A stretch of 64,000 nt of DNA from contig NZ_JAGBLU010000128.1 in assembly GCF_017635265.1 (NCBI RefSeq), forward strand, positions 25,618-89,617, read 5' to 3'. Under the pieces are notes generated by a model. It saw only the letters and a program-made list of their open reading frames with translations. It was not told where the DNA came from and did not search any database. Positions within the stretch are counted from its first letter, which is position 1, and every line of letters begins with the position of its first letter. This stretch comes from Butyrivibrio sp. (GTDB lineage: Bacteria; Bacillota; Clostridia; Lachnospirales; Lachnospiraceae). Of this stretch, positions 26,664 to 35,673 are shown one piece after another. Made by a program: the position numbers and the translations under genes.

Positions 26664-28856
26664 TCATCTCTCAATTCCAAGGTGATCATACATATAACTT
26701 ACAATATACCCTGTCCTGTCCCTAAAAAATGCATCAAGAATTTCTATATCTTTTTCATAATCATCTTGATCATATGGCGCCTCATATCCTTCAAATCCGG
26801 GATATTCATCAAGCCAAAACTCTCCTCTGAATCTGTTATTGGACTTTATTACTGCTACTTTGTATTTATCAGCCATAGCCCACAACTTTGCAGATACATC
26901 TTCATAATTAAAGTTATTCTCTGCAACTTCCATAAAAGCACTTGCAAAACGTTCTCTAAACTCTTCATTGGCGCAAAGAGCTGTAAAAAGTTCATCACCA
27001 TTTAATGGATTGTTACCATACCAGTTTCCATCCACAAAAGAGTCTATATCAGCGGTATTAGCTCCAAGATTCATACTGCAAGAATCATCAAGGTCAAATA
27101 ATAACCATCTCCACCTGCAATCCTCATATTCTGAAATTCCCGGATTTCGACTACGCCAAACAGCATAATTGTTTTTATACGCATCTGAATTTCCAACATA
27201 AGTCTCAATAGCGTAATAATCTATAAGGCTTTGTATATCCACCATTTTTTCAAACTTACGATAGTTTTCTTCCAGAGACATGTCATTTTCAGCAACGAAA
27301 GCCACAACCTCATCATAGAGTAAAACGTCATCAGGATCATCGGTCCTGCTCTCACCATTTTTAATGATTACTACATTATCCTGTGGGACGTCATAGTATT
27401 CTTCAATGTAACTTGCCCCTATTGTTTCCTGAAGATTATACAGCCCCCAATACTCACCATTTAAAAATACCACGCATGGCTCTGCTTTCTGTGTTCCAAC
27501 AGCTCTGTCAGTTACCATTGACTGTACAAACACATCTCTTATTTTAGTAACAAATATATCAGTCGATCCACCTCCACGAAGCATGAGTTTATTATATATC
27601 TGTCCATTGCCAAAAAAGTCATAATTAAAAATACTATTTCCATCATATTCATCACGAGCATACAATTGGAAATTTTTCTGATTCTGCTCTCTGGTCCAGC
27701 CACCGTGAATACGGATTCCTGCTTTCTGCTCATGTATCTTCTCATGATCTGATGAGAAAAATTCGATATTCACTTCACGTTCCCAACCGCGTCCTTTTTT
27801 TCCAAAATGAGCATACTCTGTATCGTCAATACCAACAGTTTCCATATCATATTTTGCATATAGGAGATCATGAACCTTGCCATATACATAGATTCCCCTA
27901 TCATAGCCAAAAAAATCATCCGGATCAAAAGAAATAGAAACTATCGACATTCCTTCATAATCATCCCTGGAAAGTCCAACAAAATATGATTCAGAAACAA
28001 CATCACTAATTCCATCTTCTGAAATGGCAACCGCCTTTAAAACAGTACATTTATCCACATTATAGTCAGGCAAATAACCATTTTCAGAAGAAATTCCCCC
28101 AATATTGGAATATATATTGGGTTCATCTGTTCGATTGTCTATAACTACAGGTTCTGTGTATTTATAGGAATTCTCATCCGGAACTGAACCATCCAATGTG
28201 TAATAAATTTCTCCCTCTTTCGCAGAAAGCTCAACTATTATAGTATCATCAAACCATCCGCCCTCTACTGAATAAACCGGAGCATCAATGTTTCTTTTCT
28301 CTTCCGCAAGTGTTTCTTCCAAATAATAAGGAGAAGGTACCGAAACATAGTATTTATCGCCAATCAAAGAAACAGTCTCATCATCTGCAATTCCTGAATC
28401 AATTGTGGTAATGCAGGCAACATTTCCATCAGGATCTGTTAAAATACACTCTTCGCCTTCAGATAGGTGAAAAGAAACGCCGTGAACATCAACAGGCACA
28501 TAGTCCTTTTTATAAAAATCTGTATCATCAATGTTTTCGTTGCACCAGGCAATAATACACTGTCCGGGATCAACAGTAATGTCTCCAAAATCATATTTGC
28601 TTAAATTATCAGCACTATCTGTCAGTCCCCATCCCTTAAGATTAACACTTGAATCTGATCTGTTATAAAGCTCTATATAATCTGCGCCATAATCACCATT
28701 GTCATCATAAGCTGCCGTAACATTATGTGGACACACTTCAGATATAACAATCGGAGACTTTTGTATATCTTCTGACAAAAAAGCTTTACCTGCACCAAAA
28801 GCAAAAGTCAACCCCAGTATCGCGCAGATATAAATTAACTGCTTATCTTTTTTCAT
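26664..28856 (-). CDS. Secreted CotH-type kinase with lamin-tail domain
   Basis: The product is 730 aa with an N-terminal signal/anchor (about 7-24). A lamin-tail-like domain follows (about 35-150: ISEVCPHNVTA, DYIELYNRSDSSVNLKGWGLTD), then a chitobiase-like segment (YYTLDGSVPDEN), then a CotH kinase domain from about 300: GIRIHGGWTREQNQKNFQLY, MLRGGGSTD, VVFLNGEYWGLYNLQETIG and the late WRWLLFDLDDS with acidic metal-site residues. CotH in Bacillus phosphorylates spore-coat proteins; in surface loci the target is unknown and could be a protein or the glycan. It is next to LicD and its cytidylyltransferase. Confidence 0.88.
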   Translation of the reverse strand: MKKDKQLIYICAILGLTFAFGAGKAFLSEDIQKSPIVISEVCPHNVTAAYDDNGDYGADYIELYNRSDSSVNLKGWGLTDSADNLSKYDFGDITVDPGQCIIAWCNENIDDTDFYKKDYVPVDVHGVSFHLSEGEECILTDPDGNVACITTIDSGIADDETVSLIGDKYYVSVPSPYYLEETLAEEKRNIDAPVYSVEGGWFDDTIIVELSAKEGEIYYTLDGSVPDENSYKYTEPVVIDNRTDEPNIYSNIGGISSENGYLPDYNVDKCTVLKAVAISEDGISDVVSESYFVGLSRDDYEGMSIVSISFDPDDFFGYDRGIYVYGKVHDLLYAKYDMETVGIDDTEYAHFGKKGRGWEREVNIEFFSSDHEKIHEQKAGIRIHGGWTREQNQKNFQLYARDEYDGNSIFNYDFFGNGQIYNKLMLRGGGSTDIFVTKIRDVFVQSMVTDRAVGTQKAEPCVVFLNGEYWGLYNLQETIGASYIEEYYDVPQDNVVIIKNGESRTDDPDDVLLYDEVVAFVAENDMSLEENYRKFEKMVDIQSLIDYYAIETYVGNSDAYKNNYAVWRSRNPGISEYEDCRWRWLLFDLDDSCSMNLGANTADIDSFVDGNWYGNNPLNGDELFTALCANEEFRERFASAFMEVAENNFNYEDVSAKLWAMADKYKVAVIKSNNRFRGEFWLDEYPGFEGYEAPYDQDDYEKDIEILDAFFRDRTGYIVSYMYDHLGIER

Positions 28857-28883
28857 CCAACAAACCTTTTAATTACTACTAAT

Positions 28884-29666
28884 TCATTTTGCAACTTCCG
28901 GATCTTCATAAATGGTATAGCCATCAATATTTGCTATTGCATCCAGTCCTAAGTCTGATAAACTGCCATCAATTTCCCTGGTATCCGCCAAAACTATATA
29001 ATGACACTTCGTCTGCCTGGTAGCTTCTAAAAGCGCCTTGGCATCTATAACTTCCGGTTTTTCCATAACCTCATAGACAACATTGTAGTAATCCCACTGT
29101 GTTACAACCATCTCGCGACCATAGGGCATCAGTATATCCGTATCATACTGCCTGACAAAATGTACCAATTCTGATGGAAATGCTGCCCTTACTCTGGGCT
29201 CTCCATCCTCAGGCGCAATTACATCGCAAATATCAATTACATTCTGCGGAATATGATAAATATTTTCTGCTACTGACATATACTGATTGGCATAGACAAA
29301 AGAACCTGTTACAGCAATTATAAGAACTATCAGCGCCAATATTCCTCTTCTGACATTATCCTTTCTGATGTTCATAAGAGCCTTGCAGGCACTATATCCG
29401 ATAACTACATACATCGGAATAATCCATAATATTCTGTAATAGGTATCACTTCCATCATCAAAAAGCGCCACATACACAATTTTAGTAACAGGGAAAAGAA
29501 AACCAATCAAAATCAGTAATGGCAATATTCCAAGAACAATCTTTTTCCTTATGTCTTTTTCACTGACAACAATATAAACGCTTGCCACAATAAATAACGG
29601 AAGAAGCGCGCCATTTCCGCCATATAGTTTAAGTGCTACCCAGCACTCCATAAATATTCCGTACAT
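28884..29666 (-). CDS. C-terminal half of a split DUF6077-like membrane protein
   Basis: The product is 260 aa with about four helices and then a soluble tail (about 130-260) with ENIYHIPQNVIDICDVI and LVHFVRQYDTDILMPYGREM. It lies in the same reading frame as the gene just upstream (29676-30803), separated only by a TGA and three sense codons, and completes the helix set and tail expected of one protein. A good GAGGTG site lies five bases before the ATG, so it may be translated on its own. It is read here as the second half of one gene broken by an in-frame stop, though a true two-subunit arrangement is possible. Confidence 0.7.
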   Translation of the reverse strand: MYGIFMECWVALKLYGGNGALLPLFIVASVYIVVSEKDIRKKIVLGILPLLILIGFLFPVTKIVYVALFDDGSDTYYRILWIIPMYVVIGYSACKALMNIRKDNVRRGILALIVLIIAVTGSFVYANQYMSVAENIYHIPQNVIDICDVIAPEDGEPRVRAAFPSELVHFVRQYDTDILMPYGREMVVTQWDYYNVVYEVMEKPEVIDAKALLEATRQTKCHYIVLADTREIDGSLSDLGLDAIANIDGYTIYEDPEVAK

Positions 29667-29675
29667 ATAGGCACC

Positions 29676-30803
29676 TCACATCCCACTTGTCCAGATTGAA
29701 AAATAAAGAGCCAGATAAACAAGATTAGGAACCAAACACAAAACTGTTCCGACAATAACTTTCCAGCTTCTGCTAAATATAAGAAGCAACAGTGATAAAA
29801 GTGCAATTATCCCGCTTCCAAAAATAACTCCCATAGCGCTGCACATTCCTGAAAGCATGTTTACAAGAGCAAGCATTATCCAAGGAGATATCCTGTTTAT
29901 TCTGCTACTGCTTGTACTGTTACTCTTTTTTTCAATTTCGACCAAATTGTACATTTCCAGGAAAATCCAAAAAATCATAGGGAACACAAGATTTCCCACA
30001 AGTGCTTTTCCCTGCCAGGTTCTCATAAGAAAAAAAGTAGCCGGCGTGTAATGAGATACATTTCCAAACATCATAAGAAAACTTACAATGATCATAAATA
30101 CCGGAAGCATTTCTTTTTTTTCTTTAAAAAGCATCTTTCCAATTTCAGCATAAACCAGATAAACGAGCGGAATAAATAAAAGCGGAATAACCGAATGTGA
30201 CACAATTGTTGCATGAACGCCGCTCACCTTTGCAATAAATGCAATCCACATTGTTATAACCGCAAGCGCATGTCTTATATCCAGCGATGTAGAATTACCT
30301 GTATACGGAAGGATGGTATTCATAACATCCGCCTGCTGAGCAAGAAGAGACTCCACCACGTAATAGGCATCATCACCATCAAAGCTTGCCATAACAACAG
30401 ACATAACAAGCTGGAATACCAGTAGAACACAAAAGATAAGCCAGTAAATTTTTGTCTCTGTAGCTTTCTTTTCAGCAACAGACTTCAGGACAATACTCCT
30501 GTCCTTCTTTACAAAAATACAATAGCAAACCCTTCCTATCCCAAACAATATCATTATCCATGCTGCTATAAGAAAATATTTCACACAATATGCAAATGCA
30601 CTATACATGATAGTAGTCATGCAGTATATTGCAATAACTTCAAAAACCGCCAAATAAACTAAAAATCCCAGAAGAAATGTCACTCCTATGCTGCGCTTAT
30701 TTTTCGGTAATAAAAAATTAAACAGCATGCCAATTATCATAGGTGCACTTAACATCCAGAATATTAACTTTATAACCTCACCAACAATATGTATCAATCC
30801 CAA
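29676..30803 (-). CDS. N-terminal half of a split DUF6077-like membrane protein
   Basis: The product is 375 aa with about ten helices. The loop SFDGDDAYYVVESLLAQQADV carries the acidic first-loop motif seen in GT-C-like membrane proteins. The frame ends TSGM then TGA at 29676-29678, and continues open in the same frame into 28884-29666. The start is TTG, directly after the uridine kinase stop; a second TTG six bases on has better spacing to AGGGGTGA. The intact protein would be about 640 aa with a soluble tail. The family name is from memory. Confidence 0.7.
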   Translation of the reverse strand: MGLIHIVGEVIKLIFWMLSAPMIIGMLFNFLLPKNKRSIGVTFLLGFLVYLAVFEVIAIYCMTTIMYSAFAYCVKYFLIAAWIMILFGIGRVCYCIFVKKDRSIVLKSVAEKKATETKIYWLIFCVLLVFQLVMSVVMASFDGDDAYYVVESLLAQQADVMNTILPYTGNSTSLDIRHALAVITMWIAFIAKVSGVHATIVSHSVIPLLFIPLVYLVYAEIGKMLFKEKKEMLPVFMIIVSFLMMFGNVSHYTPATFFLMRTWQGKALVGNLVFPMIFWIFLEMYNLVEIEKKSNSTSSSRINRISPWIMLALVNMLSGMCSAMGVIFGSGIIALLSLLLLIFSRSWKVIVGTVLCLVPNLVYLALYFSIWTSGM

Positions 30804-31424
30804 TCACCCCTGCATCATTAGTTTTAAGTGTTCCTGAAGAATGCTTATGCCTGTAAGATTCTCACCGCCACGAGGAATAATAATATCGGCATATTTCTTG
30901 CTTGGCTCCACAAACTGCTCATGCATAGGCTTAACTGTTTCTGTGTATTGCTTAAGAATCGAATCAATGCTTCTGGCTCTCTCCACCATATCACGGCGAA
31001 TCCTCCTCATAAGCCTCTCGTCAGCATCTGTCTCCACAAAGACCTTAATATCCATAAGATCCCTTAATTCTTTGTTCTCAAGTATCAGGATTCCTTCAAC
31101 TATAATAACTTTTTTAGGGACAACATGAACTGTCGCATCTGCCCTGTTGTGAACTGTGTAGTCATATACAGGCACATCAATAGCTATGTTATTCTTAAGC
31201 TTTTTTACATCCTCTATCAGAAGATCTGTATCAAAAGATTCCGGATGATCATAGTTAAGTCGGCTCCTGTCCTCATATGACAGGTCATTATGTGCTTTGT
31301 AATATGAGTCGTGATTTATTACAACAATATCATCCCCAAATTTCTCTTTTATCATACGAACAATTGTCGTCTTGCCCGACGCTGTTCCTCCTGCAATTCC
31401 TACGATACATACCTTATCGTTCAT
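30804..31424 (-). CDS. udk: Uridine kinase
   Basis: The product is about 206 aa from the ATG at 31424, which has GGAGG eight bases upstream; the frame opens earlier, but those codons lack a ribosome site. The P-loop GIAGGTASGKTTIVRMI is at the start, followed by NHDSYYKAH, YDHPESFDTDLL, VPVYDYTVHNR and VIVEGILILE, all diagnostic of Udk. It phosphorylates uridine and cytidine to UMP/CMP in salvage. Its position inside a surface-glycan operon, abutting the split membrane gene, may serve UDP/CDP-sugar supply or be fortuitous. Confidence 0.95.
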   Translation of the reverse strand: MNDKVCIVGIAGGTASGKTTIVRMIKEKFGDDIVVINHDSYYKAHNDLSYEDRSRLNYDHPESFDTDLLIEDVKKLKNNIAIDVPVYDYTVHNRADATVHVVPKKVIIVEGILILENKELRDLMDIKVFVETDADERLMRRIRRDMVERARSIDSILKQYTETVKPMHEQFVEPSKKYADIIIPRGGENLTGISILQEHLKLMMQG

Positions 31425-31484
31425 AAAAAACCTCCATTTAATCATTAAAACAAGTGCACAGTTCAAGTGATATGTCAAATTGCA

Positions 31485-32972
31485 TCAGCGCACATAATTA
31501 CCACCATTTGACTTATAATAATCATGCTCTACAATCTCGCCGTCATCATTATATATGATAAGCTGAATATCCTCCAGATAATGGCTCTCATCATACAGAT
31601 AGTTAGTATCAGGATCCTCATCAGAATAAAGAAGTCTGAAATACTGCTCTACAGGGCGATAATTAAGTGTTCCCAACGCCGTACTCATGGAATAGATTTC
31701 CTCACTCTCACATGCCTCATATATTTGCCGAGTAGAATTATCCTTGATAAGAATATAGGGGCCGCTTGTACTCTCTACCTTATCGGACATTGAAGAATTG
31801 ACTATCATTCTCTTTAAAAAGCTGTCAAGGAATACCGGTGAATTTCCATTTACATACAGCACGAAATTGTAGTCTTCCAGATTCAGAAGGTCAAGCTTGA
31901 TATATAAATTATCCTCATCAAACAGCACATCATCAAGCTCCTTATTAAAATTCTCCACACACTCCTGCCAATATGCATAGTCGTCATCGCCACGATGATC
32001 TGCAAAATCACCTGCTTCACTAAGCCACTGTCCCATGTAATCCGTAACTTTTTTTGAACCGACAACATTTAAATGTCCGTGATCATTCAAATCGGAATAC
32101 AGGTCTATAACATCAAGATTCAACATATTGATATAAGGCACATCATAGTTTTCAGCTATTTCACCAGCTCTTATAGCAGCCGCCTGGTCTTTGGTATCTG
32201 CAGAAAAAGGATAATATGTCAGAACTACAGGAATTCCTCTCTCCTGACACAATTCAATGATCTTTTCAAGATATTCAGTTCCAACGGTATCCTCTGTTAA
32301 AAGATCTGACTCTGTCACATCCGGATACAGTTCAGGATCAAGTTCAACATCATATCTCATTTCAGCGCCAAAAAGCCTGTTTCTATTTGCAGTCCCGGTA
32401 ATAGTCTTAAAATCGTCCTCATTCAGATATTTCCATCTGTTGTGATAAATAATGAATTCGTATAGGAATTCATTTTTTACACTTTCATCCTGAATGAGAT
32501 CATCAATTGCAGCTCTTTTCAGGTCATTTAATGGCCACGCATCCATATTAAGATGAAGCTGCTCAACCGAAGTATTCACCTCATCCTCATCATCGAACTC
32601 TTCTCTGTTATCAAGATAGCGAATATTCTTCTCAAGCATATATGTATCAACAACAACCCACTTAGGAGTACAGTATTCAAGCGCCTCTCTAAGTTCCCAA
32701 TAGGTCGCCTGAAGCATGGCACCATGTCCACCCATGTTGTATGAAGTTATACCATACTCCTCAAAAAGAAATACCGGATTAATAGCATTTATTACGTGAG
32801 AAGAGCCCATAAAAAGCACATCAATGTGATCTTTTTTTGCTTCGTTAAAAAAGTCTGTGTATTTATAATCGCTTTCTTTTCGTTTGAGAATCACTATAGA
32901 TGTCGCAATTGCAAGACCAAGCAGACACAAAAAAATTATTGATTTGAAAACATTGGCTAACGTTTTTTTCAT
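31485..32972 (-). CDS. Membrane-anchored SGNH-like protein, partner of second MBOAT
   Basis: The product is about 495 aa from the ATG at 32972 (GAGGAAA upstream); an in-frame extension to 33017 is less likely. One N-terminal helix (about 8-27) precedes an extracellular domain. Block I is VLFMGSSHVINAINP with the nucleophile-position Ser, and the C-terminal Asp/His region is SDLNDHGHLNVVGSKKV. The last about 150 residues are acidic and may form a glycan-contact domain. It follows the MBOAT at 33056-34525, making a second complete acyl-transfer module beside the one at 22261-24954. Confidence 0.8.
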   Translation of the reverse strand: MKKTLANVFKSIIFLCLLGLAIATSIVILKRKESDYKYTDFFNEAKKDHIDVLFMGSSHVINAINPVFLFEEYGITSYNMGGHGAMLQATYWELREALEYCTPKWVVVDTYMLEKNIRYLDNREEFDDEDEVNTSVEQLHLNMDAWPLNDLKRAAIDDLIQDESVKNEFLYEFIIYHNRWKYLNEDDFKTITGTANRNRLFGAEMRYDVELDPELYPDVTESDLLTEDTVGTEYLEKIIELCQERGIPVVLTYYPFSADTKDQAAAIRAGEIAENYDVPYINMLNLDVIDLYSDLNDHGHLNVVGSKKVTDYMGQWLSEAGDFADHRGDDDYAYWQECVENFNKELDDVLFDEDNLYIKLDLLNLEDYNFVLYVNGNSPVFLDSFLKRMIVNSSMSDKVESTSGPYILIKDNSTRQIYEACESEEIYSMSTALGTLNYRPVEQYFRLLYSDEDPDTNYLYDESHYLEDIQLIIYNDDGEIVEHDYYKSNGGNYVR

Positions 32973-32994
32973 GACTTTGTTTCCTCGAATTATT

Positions 32995-33061
32995 TTTTGA
33001 TGATATACGGATTCCATGCAAGCATGGATTCACGCGGTCTTTAATCCATTTATCATCAAAA
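32995..33061. repeat. Nested inverted repeat over the MBOAT stop codon
   Basis: TTTTGATGATA (32995-33005) pairs perfectly with TATCATCAAAA (33051-33061); inside, CCATGC (33014-33019) pairs with GCATGG (33022-33027). The right outer arm spans the MBOAT stop codon (33056-33058), the same layout as at 5457-5555. Confidence 0.65.
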
Positions 33062-34525
33062 CTGCTGGTAAATGAAGGCGGCACTATCATAGCCGGGTCC
33101 CCAGATGCCAAAGACCAAGATAGCAACAATAGCTGCAATTCCTATAATATATCTGATCCAAATTCCCTGCTTTAAAATTCTTTCTCTTATAATGAAACCA
33201 TTGTAACTTACCAGATCCGTTGCAATTACTATGATAAGTCCAACAATAGCCACAAAGAAATCCGCACTATCCAGACCATATTTAAATAAACTTCCATCAG
33301 CCAGCATCCATGGAGTAAACACAAAGCTATTTTTAATAATCACCAACGCTTGACCAAGAGATGATGCTCTAAAGAATACCCACGCAAAATTAACCAGCAA
33401 AAAAGTGACCATGATTTTAAGTGTTCTATGAGAAAATGCATTTCTCTCAACCTTAAACACATCGACCAGTTTGTCTCGTAAAGGTCTTAAAACATATCCA
33501 ATCACCTGGAAAAAACCATGAAGGACTCCCCAAACCACAAAAGTCCAGTCTGCGCCGTGCCAAAGGCCACTCACTGCAAAGACAATCATAATGTTAATGT
33601 ACTTTCTTGCCGTTCCTTTTCTGTTGCCTCCAAGGGGAATGTAAAGGTAATCTCTAAGCCAGGTTGATAGTGAAATATGCCATCTGCGCCAGAATCCTGC
33701 GATACTTCCGGATAAATAAGGACAATTAAAGTTGTCCATAACATCAATTCCAAGAATCCTTGAAATGCCGATTGCAATGTGTGAGTATCCTGCAAAATCT
33801 GTATAAATTTCAAATGTATAAAATAATGTCGCCACAAGTGTTGTAAATCCAACTGCAACTTCAGGATCACTGTAAACATTGTTCACATATATGGCGAGTC
33901 TGTCCGCCACAACAAGTTTTAAGAAATATCCCCATATTATCTCAAGAAGACCATTCCTTAACATATCAAAGTCCACAGTTAATGGAAAGTTAAACTGAGG
34001 AAGCATATTTTTGGCTCTTTCAATTGGTCCCTGAGTTATCTGTGGGAAGAAAGAAACATATAATCCAAGCTTTATTGGATTTTTTTCAGCAATAATATCA
34101 CCTCTGTAAACATCTATCAGGTATCCTATGATTTTAAGCATATAAAAAGATACGCCTAATGTAGCAAGGAGATTGAGACCTATAGCATCTTCACCTCTTC
34201 CGGCAATAGAAAGAACAGTCTTTTCAATGAAATTCAGGTATTTGCAGGCAATAAGTATAGCTATATGAACAGTTATTGCCAGAATCAGTATGCCTTTGCC
34301 ATTCTTATTGTTTTCTGAAGCCTTATTTTTCTCAAGCATGATTCCAAAGCCGTAGGCAAGTGCTATTGACGCAACCAACACCACCGCACTTTTAACATCA
34401 ACACTTACATAGAAAAATAAACTGGTTATAAAAAGCCAGATATATTTGAATTTTCTGGGTATTATATAGTTAATAGCCACCACCACAGGCAGGAATATTA
34501 AAAACTCTTTGGATACAAACTGCAT
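33056..34525 (-). CDS. MBOAT O-acyltransferase (second copy)
   Basis: The product is 489 aa with 11-12 helices. It has WRRWHISLSTWLRDYLYIPLGG and the catalytic-His motif SGLWHGADWTFVVWG, with FAGYSHIAIGISRILG upstream of them. It is the same family as 23410-24954 but clearly diverged, closer to the AlgI type that keeps RDYLYIPLGGNRKG. Its SGNH partner is next downstream. Two different modules suggest two acylation sites or two acyl groups on the glycan. Confidence 0.93.
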   Translation of the reverse strand: MQFVSKEFLIFLPVVVAINYIIPRKFKYIWLFITSLFFYVSVDVKSAVVLVASIALAYGFGIMLEKNKASENNKNGKGILILAITVHIAILIACKYLNFIEKTVLSIAGRGEDAIGLNLLATLGVSFYMLKIIGYLIDVYRGDIIAEKNPIKLGLYVSFFPQITQGPIERAKNMLPQFNFPLTVDFDMLRNGLLEIIWGYFLKLVVADRLAIYVNNVYSDPEVAVGFTTLVATLFYTFEIYTDFAGYSHIAIGISRILGIDVMDNFNCPYLSGSIAGFWRRWHISLSTWLRDYLYIPLGGNRKGTARKYINIMIVFAVSGLWHGADWTFVVWGVLHGFFQVIGYVLRPLRDKLVDVFKVERNAFSHRTLKIMVTFLLVNFAWVFFRASSLGQALVIIKNSFVFTPWMLADGSLFKYGLDSADFFVAIVGLIIVIATDLVSYNGFIIRERILKQGIWIRYIIGIAAIVAILVFGIWGPGYDSAAFIYQQF

Positions 34526-34576
34526 AAAATATTCTCCACTATTGCAAATATTTCACTCGCAAAAACTACAATTACC

Positions 34577-35515
34577 TTAGAAATTAATCCTTTTCTCCTC
34601 AACCACAATAGGTCTGTTGATAACACGTGTATTAATATTGAGAATATACTCGCCCATAAGGCCAATGAAAAAGAGCTGAATAGCCCCTATAAGGAACATT
34701 CCTATTATCATAGGAGCATATCCTGCATGGAAACTATACCAGTGAGTCAATTTTAAAACCAAATAAACAAAGGCAACTATTAAATCCACAAGAGCACATA
34801 TGAATCCTGCAATTGTACACAGTCTTAATCCAACCTTTGTGTATGAAGTAATGCTAAGCATCGCTGCATCGTACAATGTATAAAAATTGTTGTGGGTCTT
34901 ACCTGCTCGTCGCTGTGGCTGCACATATTCTACAGTAATCATATTAAAGCCTTCACCATACTCCGCGACAATTCCTCTGATAAAAGGGATTGGATCGCCA
35001 AGCTGCCTAAGAAGCTGAATAAATGTCTTGTCATAAAGTCCAAAGCCGGTGAAATGCTCAATCATGCGAACACTTGACATATTCTTTATAAGCTTGTAAT
35101 AGCAACTTCTAAGAAAATAGATAAATCCATTTTCCTTGCTTGAAGACTTAACACCACTTACAATCTTATGCCCCTCTTCCCATTTTCTCACGAAAACAGG
35201 TATAAGCTCAACCGGATCCTGAAAATCTGCACAAATTGGAATTACGCAGTCACCATCCAATGAACACATTCCATGAAATGGTGAATTAAACTGTCCAAAA
35301 TTAGTAACATTAAATATTGCCTTTATCTTCTTGTTCTCAGCACATAATTTCTCAATTATATCTCTCGTTCCGTCAGTAGATGCATTATCAATAAACGCAA
35401 TCTCATAGTCATACTGCGGCAGTTCTTTAACCAGAACCTCTTCAACTGCCTTGCTGATGGCTTCAACATTTTCTACTTCATTAAAACATGGAATCATAAT
35501 ACTAATCTTTTTCAC
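34577..35515 (-). CDS. Family 2 glycosyltransferase with C-terminal membrane helices (polyprenyl-phosphate sugar synthase type)
   Basis: The product is 312 aa. The GT-A domain shows MIPCFNEVENV, AFIDNASTDGT, the metal-site motif ICADFQDP and a QxxRRAGKT-type segment (VQPQRRAGKTHNN), followed by two helices near 230-285. This is the layout of GtrB/ArnC/DPM-type enzymes that charge polyprenyl phosphate with a sugar on the cytoplasmic face. It would supply donors to the GT-C enzymes of this locus. Two other genes (39940, 48492) have the same layout. Confidence 0.88.
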   Translation of the reverse strand: MKKISIMIPCFNEVENVEAISKAVEEVLVKELPQYDYEIAFIDNASTDGTRDIIEKLCAENKKIKAIFNVTNFGQFNSPFHGMCSLDGDCVIPICADFQDPVELIPVFVRKWEEGHKIVSGVKSSSKENGFIYFLRSCYYKLIKNMSSVRMIEHFTGFGLYDKTFIQLLRQLGDPIPFIRGIVAEYGEGFNMITVEYVQPQRRAGKTHNNFYTLYDAAMLSITSYTKVGLRLCTIAGFICALVDLIVAFVYLVLKLTHWYSFHAGYAPMIIGMFLIGAIQLFFIGLMGEYILNINTRVINRPIVVEEKRINF

Positions 35516-35542
35516 AATTAAACCTCTTAAAATCTTTTATTT

Positions 35543-35625
35543 GCAAGCTTGACTAAGCTCGAAAGAACCTCACTAAGTCAACTTGCATGGCTCGCACTAA
35601 GCTCGTGAAATACCTCGCTAAGTGC
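35543..35625. repeat. Two tandem inverted repeats in the 158-base gap
   Basis: GCAAGCTTGACT (35543-35554) pairs with AGTCAACTTGC (35576-35586) with one bulge. GCACTAAGC (35594-35602) pairs with GCTAAGTGC (35617-35625) with one mismatch. Both units contain ACTAAG on each side, so they look like two versions of one element, related in design to the rmlB-rmlA repeat. Confidence 0.6.
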
Positions 35626-35631
35626 TCTGCT

Positions 35632-35666
35632 CAAAACAAAGGGATGTGACACTCTTGCCACACCCC
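35632..35666 (-). terminator. Rho-independent terminator after the FAD oxidoreductase gene
   Basis: On the minus strand GGGGTGTGGCA and TGTCACATCCC form an 11-base stem (two G-U pairs; 35656-35666 with 35641-35651) with a tight loop, followed by TTTGTTTTG. It lies eight bases after the stop at 35674. Confidence 0.75.
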
Positions 35667-35673
35667 ATAATTC

